A DNA stretch of 18,280 bases from positions 1-18,280 of the forward strand of contig CAMPUN010000002.1 in the NCBI GenBank assembly GCA_946997275.1, read 5' to 3'. This DNA comes from an uncultured Porphyromonas sp. Lineage in GTDB: Bacteria > Bacteroidota > Bacteroidia > Bacteroidales > Porphyromonadaceae. The position numbers and the translations under genes were made by a program. Shown here one piece after another: positions 15,447-18,280 of this stretch. The notes under the pieces are model-generated. The model was not told where the DNA came from and did no database searches. It saw only the letters and a list, made by a program, of their open reading frames with translations. Every line of letters begins with the position of its first letter. Position 1 is the first letter of the stretch.

Positions 15447-16358
15447 CTATTCGTTGCCCAGCTGCTCACGGAGGAGTTGCTGGCGTCTTTTACTGCGGGT
15501 CACCATGAAGACACCGAGCAGGATGAGGACCGCGGAGGCAACTTTGGTGAGTGTGAGTTGGTCTTGACCCATCATGACGGCCAGCATGGAGGCGATGACG
15601 GGGATGCCGTAGTTGTAGATACTGACGACGGTAGGCCGCAAACCTCGCTGTGCAAAGAGCAACAAGAGGTAGGCGACGAAGGTGGCACCCACGACGACAA
15701 AGGCTAGTTGCCCGTAGAAGGTTGCGTCGAAGCTGCTCCACTCGGTACGCATCATGTCACGCAGGCCCATCGGTGCGGAGCCGAGGAGCGAGATGACGAA
15801 GAGCCACTTCATCAATGTGACGGGGTGGTACTTCTGTATGAGTGTCTTGAAGGAGGTGAGGTAGATGGCGTAGGAGATGGTTGCTATGGCGCAAATCAGG
15901 TCTCCGAGCGTAGAACCAGCGGTGGAGGAGCCATTGGAGGATACGAGGAGCAGAGCGCCCGAGGCTCCGACGAAGACGCCGATCCCCTTGAGTCGTGTGA
16001 TCGGCTCCTTGAGCACGACAGCTGCGAGGAGCATGGTGACGATAGGGCCCAACGTGGCAACGAGCGACTGATTGACAGGCGAAGTCATTGACATGCCGAT
16101 GGCAAAGAGCCCTTGGTTGAAGAAGATCCCAGTCAGAGAGGCTAAGGCCATTTTCCCCCAATCCTTGCGGTCGATACGCTCTCGTGGCACCCAGATCGAA
16201 GCGATCCAAAAGAGTATCGTGGCGCCCAGGAAGCGACAGAACATGTGCGTATATGGAGTGAGCCCCCCACCAAGGAGTGCCTTGGTGAAGGGCCCATTGA
16301 TTCCAAAGATAATGGTGACGCAGAGCATCACGAGGTGTAGTCTCCAGCGAGAACTCAT
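15447..16358 (-). CDS. EamA-family (drug/metabolite transporter superfamily) permease
   Basis: This 303-residue membrane protein has about ten hydrophobic segments in two EamA halves, at about 8-140 and 152-287. The first half shows the conserved F-R-F/CRFLGA and SLVATLGPIVTMLLAAVVLKEPIT segments. The second ends VIASMLAVMMGQDQLTLTKVASAVLILLGV, typical of the family. EamA proteins export or import amino acids, purines or other small metabolites, and the substrate cannot be inferred here. The C-terminus is basic and cytoplasmic-looking (TRSKRRQQLL). The ATG at 16358 lies 19 bp after the sufD stop on the same strand, so it is probably transcribed from the suf operon. That location is likely incidental rather than an Fe-S function. 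Confidence 0.92.
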   Translation of the reverse strand: MSSRWRLHLVMLCVTIIFGINGPFTKALLGGGLTPYTHMFCRFLGATILFWIASIWVPRERIDRKDWGKMALASLTGIFFNQGLFAIGMSMTSPVNQSLVATLGPIVTMLLAAVVLKEPITRLKGIGVFVGASGALLLVSSNGSSTAGSTLGDLICAIATISYAIYLTSFKTLIQKYHPVTLMKWLFVISLLGSAPMGLRDMMRTEWSSFDATFYGQLAFVVVGATFVAYLLLLFAQRGLRPTVVSIYNYGIPVIASMLAVMMGQDQLTLTKVASAVLILLGVFMVTRSKRRQQLLREQLGNE

Positions 16359-16377
16359 TACTATAGTATAGCGTGAG

Positions 16378-17762
16378 TTAGAAGATTAGCTTGCCACACT
16401 GGCTGCAGTGCGTCGGCTCTTTGCCTAGGAGACGATTGCGTACGATGCTCTCGATGCGATCCTGTAGATCCTCTAGGGGCATGAGCGCAATGACGTCTCC
16501 GACGAAGGCTACGCTCAGCATGACTTGTGCCTCATGCTCGGGGATGCCTCGCTGCATCATATAGAAGAGCGCATCCTCGTCGAGGTGCCCCGTAGCCATA
16601 CCGTGCGAGCACTGGACATCGTCGGCGTAGATCTCTAGCTGAGGCTTGCTGTACATGCGAGCCTCGGGAGAGAGGAGCATATTGCGATTGCTCTGGTAAG
16701 CTTCGGTCTGCTGTGCCGACTGCGCCACGAAGATGCGCCCCGAGAAAGCGCCAGTCGATTGCTCCTCGAGGAGGTTCTTGAAGAGCTGCGTACTATGACA
16801 CTTTGGCTTGATATGCTCGACACGGGTGAAGGTATCCACATGCTGTGTGCCATTGGTCACAGCGACTCCGCCTAGTATCTGCTCGGCACGCTCTCCGAGG
16901 AAGCGCGTCCGAAAGCTATTGCGCGTGATCCCATTATTGAGCGTATAGGCAGCGAGGGTCACTTGGCTCTCTGCTCCTTGGCGCAGGAAGTAGGTGCAGG
17001 TGCGGTGCGTCTGGTTGCTATTCTCCTCCATATCGAAGAGCTTGAGCTGAGCACCATCACCAACGTAGATCTCGGCCACTTGGTTGACGAGGAAGCTGGT
17101 GCGGTCTATCGTGTGGTCGCAGACGAGGACAGAGGCTTTGGCACGGTCCCCGATGATGATGAGCCAGCGACGAATGCAGAGGAGTGGCTCCTGAGCGTGG
17201 AGTAGCTGTACGAGCTGTACGGGCTGCTCGAGCTGCATACCGTCGGGAACGTAGAGGACGAAGGCGTCCTGCACGAAGAGCGTGTTGAGCGCAATGGTGC
17301 CGTCGGTGTCGACCTCGGCTATCTGGCCATAGTAGCGCTCTGCCAAGTCGGGGTACTCCTTGACAAATTCTTTGATGGAGCCGACGAAGACTCCTTCGGG
17401 GAGCTTGCGCTTTTGGTTGGCGTAGTGGGTGTAGAGGTAGTTGCTGTTGAGAGCGCTCGCCTTGATGGTGAGCTCATTGACCGATAGGTCGCAACTATAC
17501 TGCGGGAGCTGCTTATGCCCTGCGGGGGCTAGGTCTAGCTCCTGTAGATTGATCCCGTAGTCGGGAGCGTAGAGCGCCTCGACGTCCGTGCGCTGCCAGT
17601 CCTCCATGCCGAGCTGGGGCAAGGCGTACTCGCTCAGAGCCTCCTGTGCGAAGGCTCGCTGCGCTTGTAGCACGGGTAAACTGTGCTGCTCGATGTAGTC
17701 CTGCTGAGACTGGTAAAGGTCTAGGTACTGCAGGTGCGCTGTGGGTGGTTGCTTACGTGGAC

Positions 17763-17766
<4 letters not shown>
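16378..17766 (-). CDS. sufD: Fe-S cluster assembly protein SufD
   Basis: SufD is part of the SufBCD scaffold complex, in which Fe-S clusters are built in the cytoplasm with SufC as ATPase. The 462-residue product has the family's beta-helix core at about 150-400. The C-terminal signature is [24 protein letters not shown] at about 385-408, including CSHG at 386-389. It also has the typical [13 protein letters not shown]...[10 protein letters not shown] segment at 300-333. The start ATG overlaps the sufC stop (ATGA), implying translational coupling. The C-terminus carries an extra Cys-x-x-Cys (residues 454 and 457, HCSQCGK) that I do not recognise as a standard SufD feature. The identity is secure. 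Confidence 0.95.

Positions 17767-18280
<514 letters not shown>

Noticed and set aside
15708..16091. Plus-strand open frame of 127 codons opposite the EamA gene
   Set aside because: It is antisense to a well-supported transporter and has Asp/Glu/Gly-rich, low-complexity composition typical of shadow frames in GC-rich DNA.

Overview
This window most likely comes from a member of the Bacteroidales, probably Porphyromonas or a close relative. The evidence is the ftsH-cdsA gene order, promoter -7 elements of the form TAnnTTTG, absence of clear Shine-Dalgarno sequences, a TGS-domain nucleoside kinase, a DUF2582 winged-helix protein, BspA-type leucine-rich repeats, and three adjacent secreted proteins with C-termini resembling type IX secretion (T9SS) sorting domains. 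The genus is inferred from protein style and base composition. No rRNA or marker search was possible.

Layout. (1) 1-3473, plus strand: the 3' part of ftsH, then cdsA, then a Wzx/MATE-like polysaccharide flippase that begins seven bases after cdsA. (2) 3474-3753: a non-coding convergent region with a ~21-22 bp periodic repeat array and a minus-strand terminator. (3) 3754-5571, minus strand: a Na+/Pi-cotransporter family protein with a PhoU-like tail. (4) 5794-8386, plus strand: a tight cluster of TGS-nucleoside kinase, SUI1/YciH-type factor and SpoU/TrmH-family RNA methyltransferase, which looks translation-linked. (5) 8415-8942: a small winged-helix gene with its own promoter, then tRNA-Leu(TAG) with a near-consensus Bacteroidetes promoter and a strong terminator. 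(6) 8943-9437: about 500 bp of non-coding DNA with a second copy of the periodic array and a promoter. (7) 9438-15162, plus strand: a three-gene operon of cell-surface or secreted proteins (BspA-like LRR with jelly-roll-like domains; a triple-module/ASH-domain protein; a GLUG-repeat protein). A strong terminator follows. (8) 15447-18280, minus strand: the end of a suf operon, sufC (5' truncated by the window edge) and sufD, then an EamA-family transporter.

Most genes are conserved housekeeping: membrane protein quality control, phospholipid synthesis, Fe-S assembly, RNA modification and phosphate or drug/metabolite transport. The accessory content is the secreted three-gene operon, which appears to be a surface-protein set exported together. 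The least explained non-coding signal is the helically spaced repeat array. Its two clear copies, at 3487-3600 and 9036-9173, lie about 5.5 kb apart, and a possible third, variant copy lies at 15279-15315. I did not find a defence system, CRISPR array, insertion sequence or prophage.
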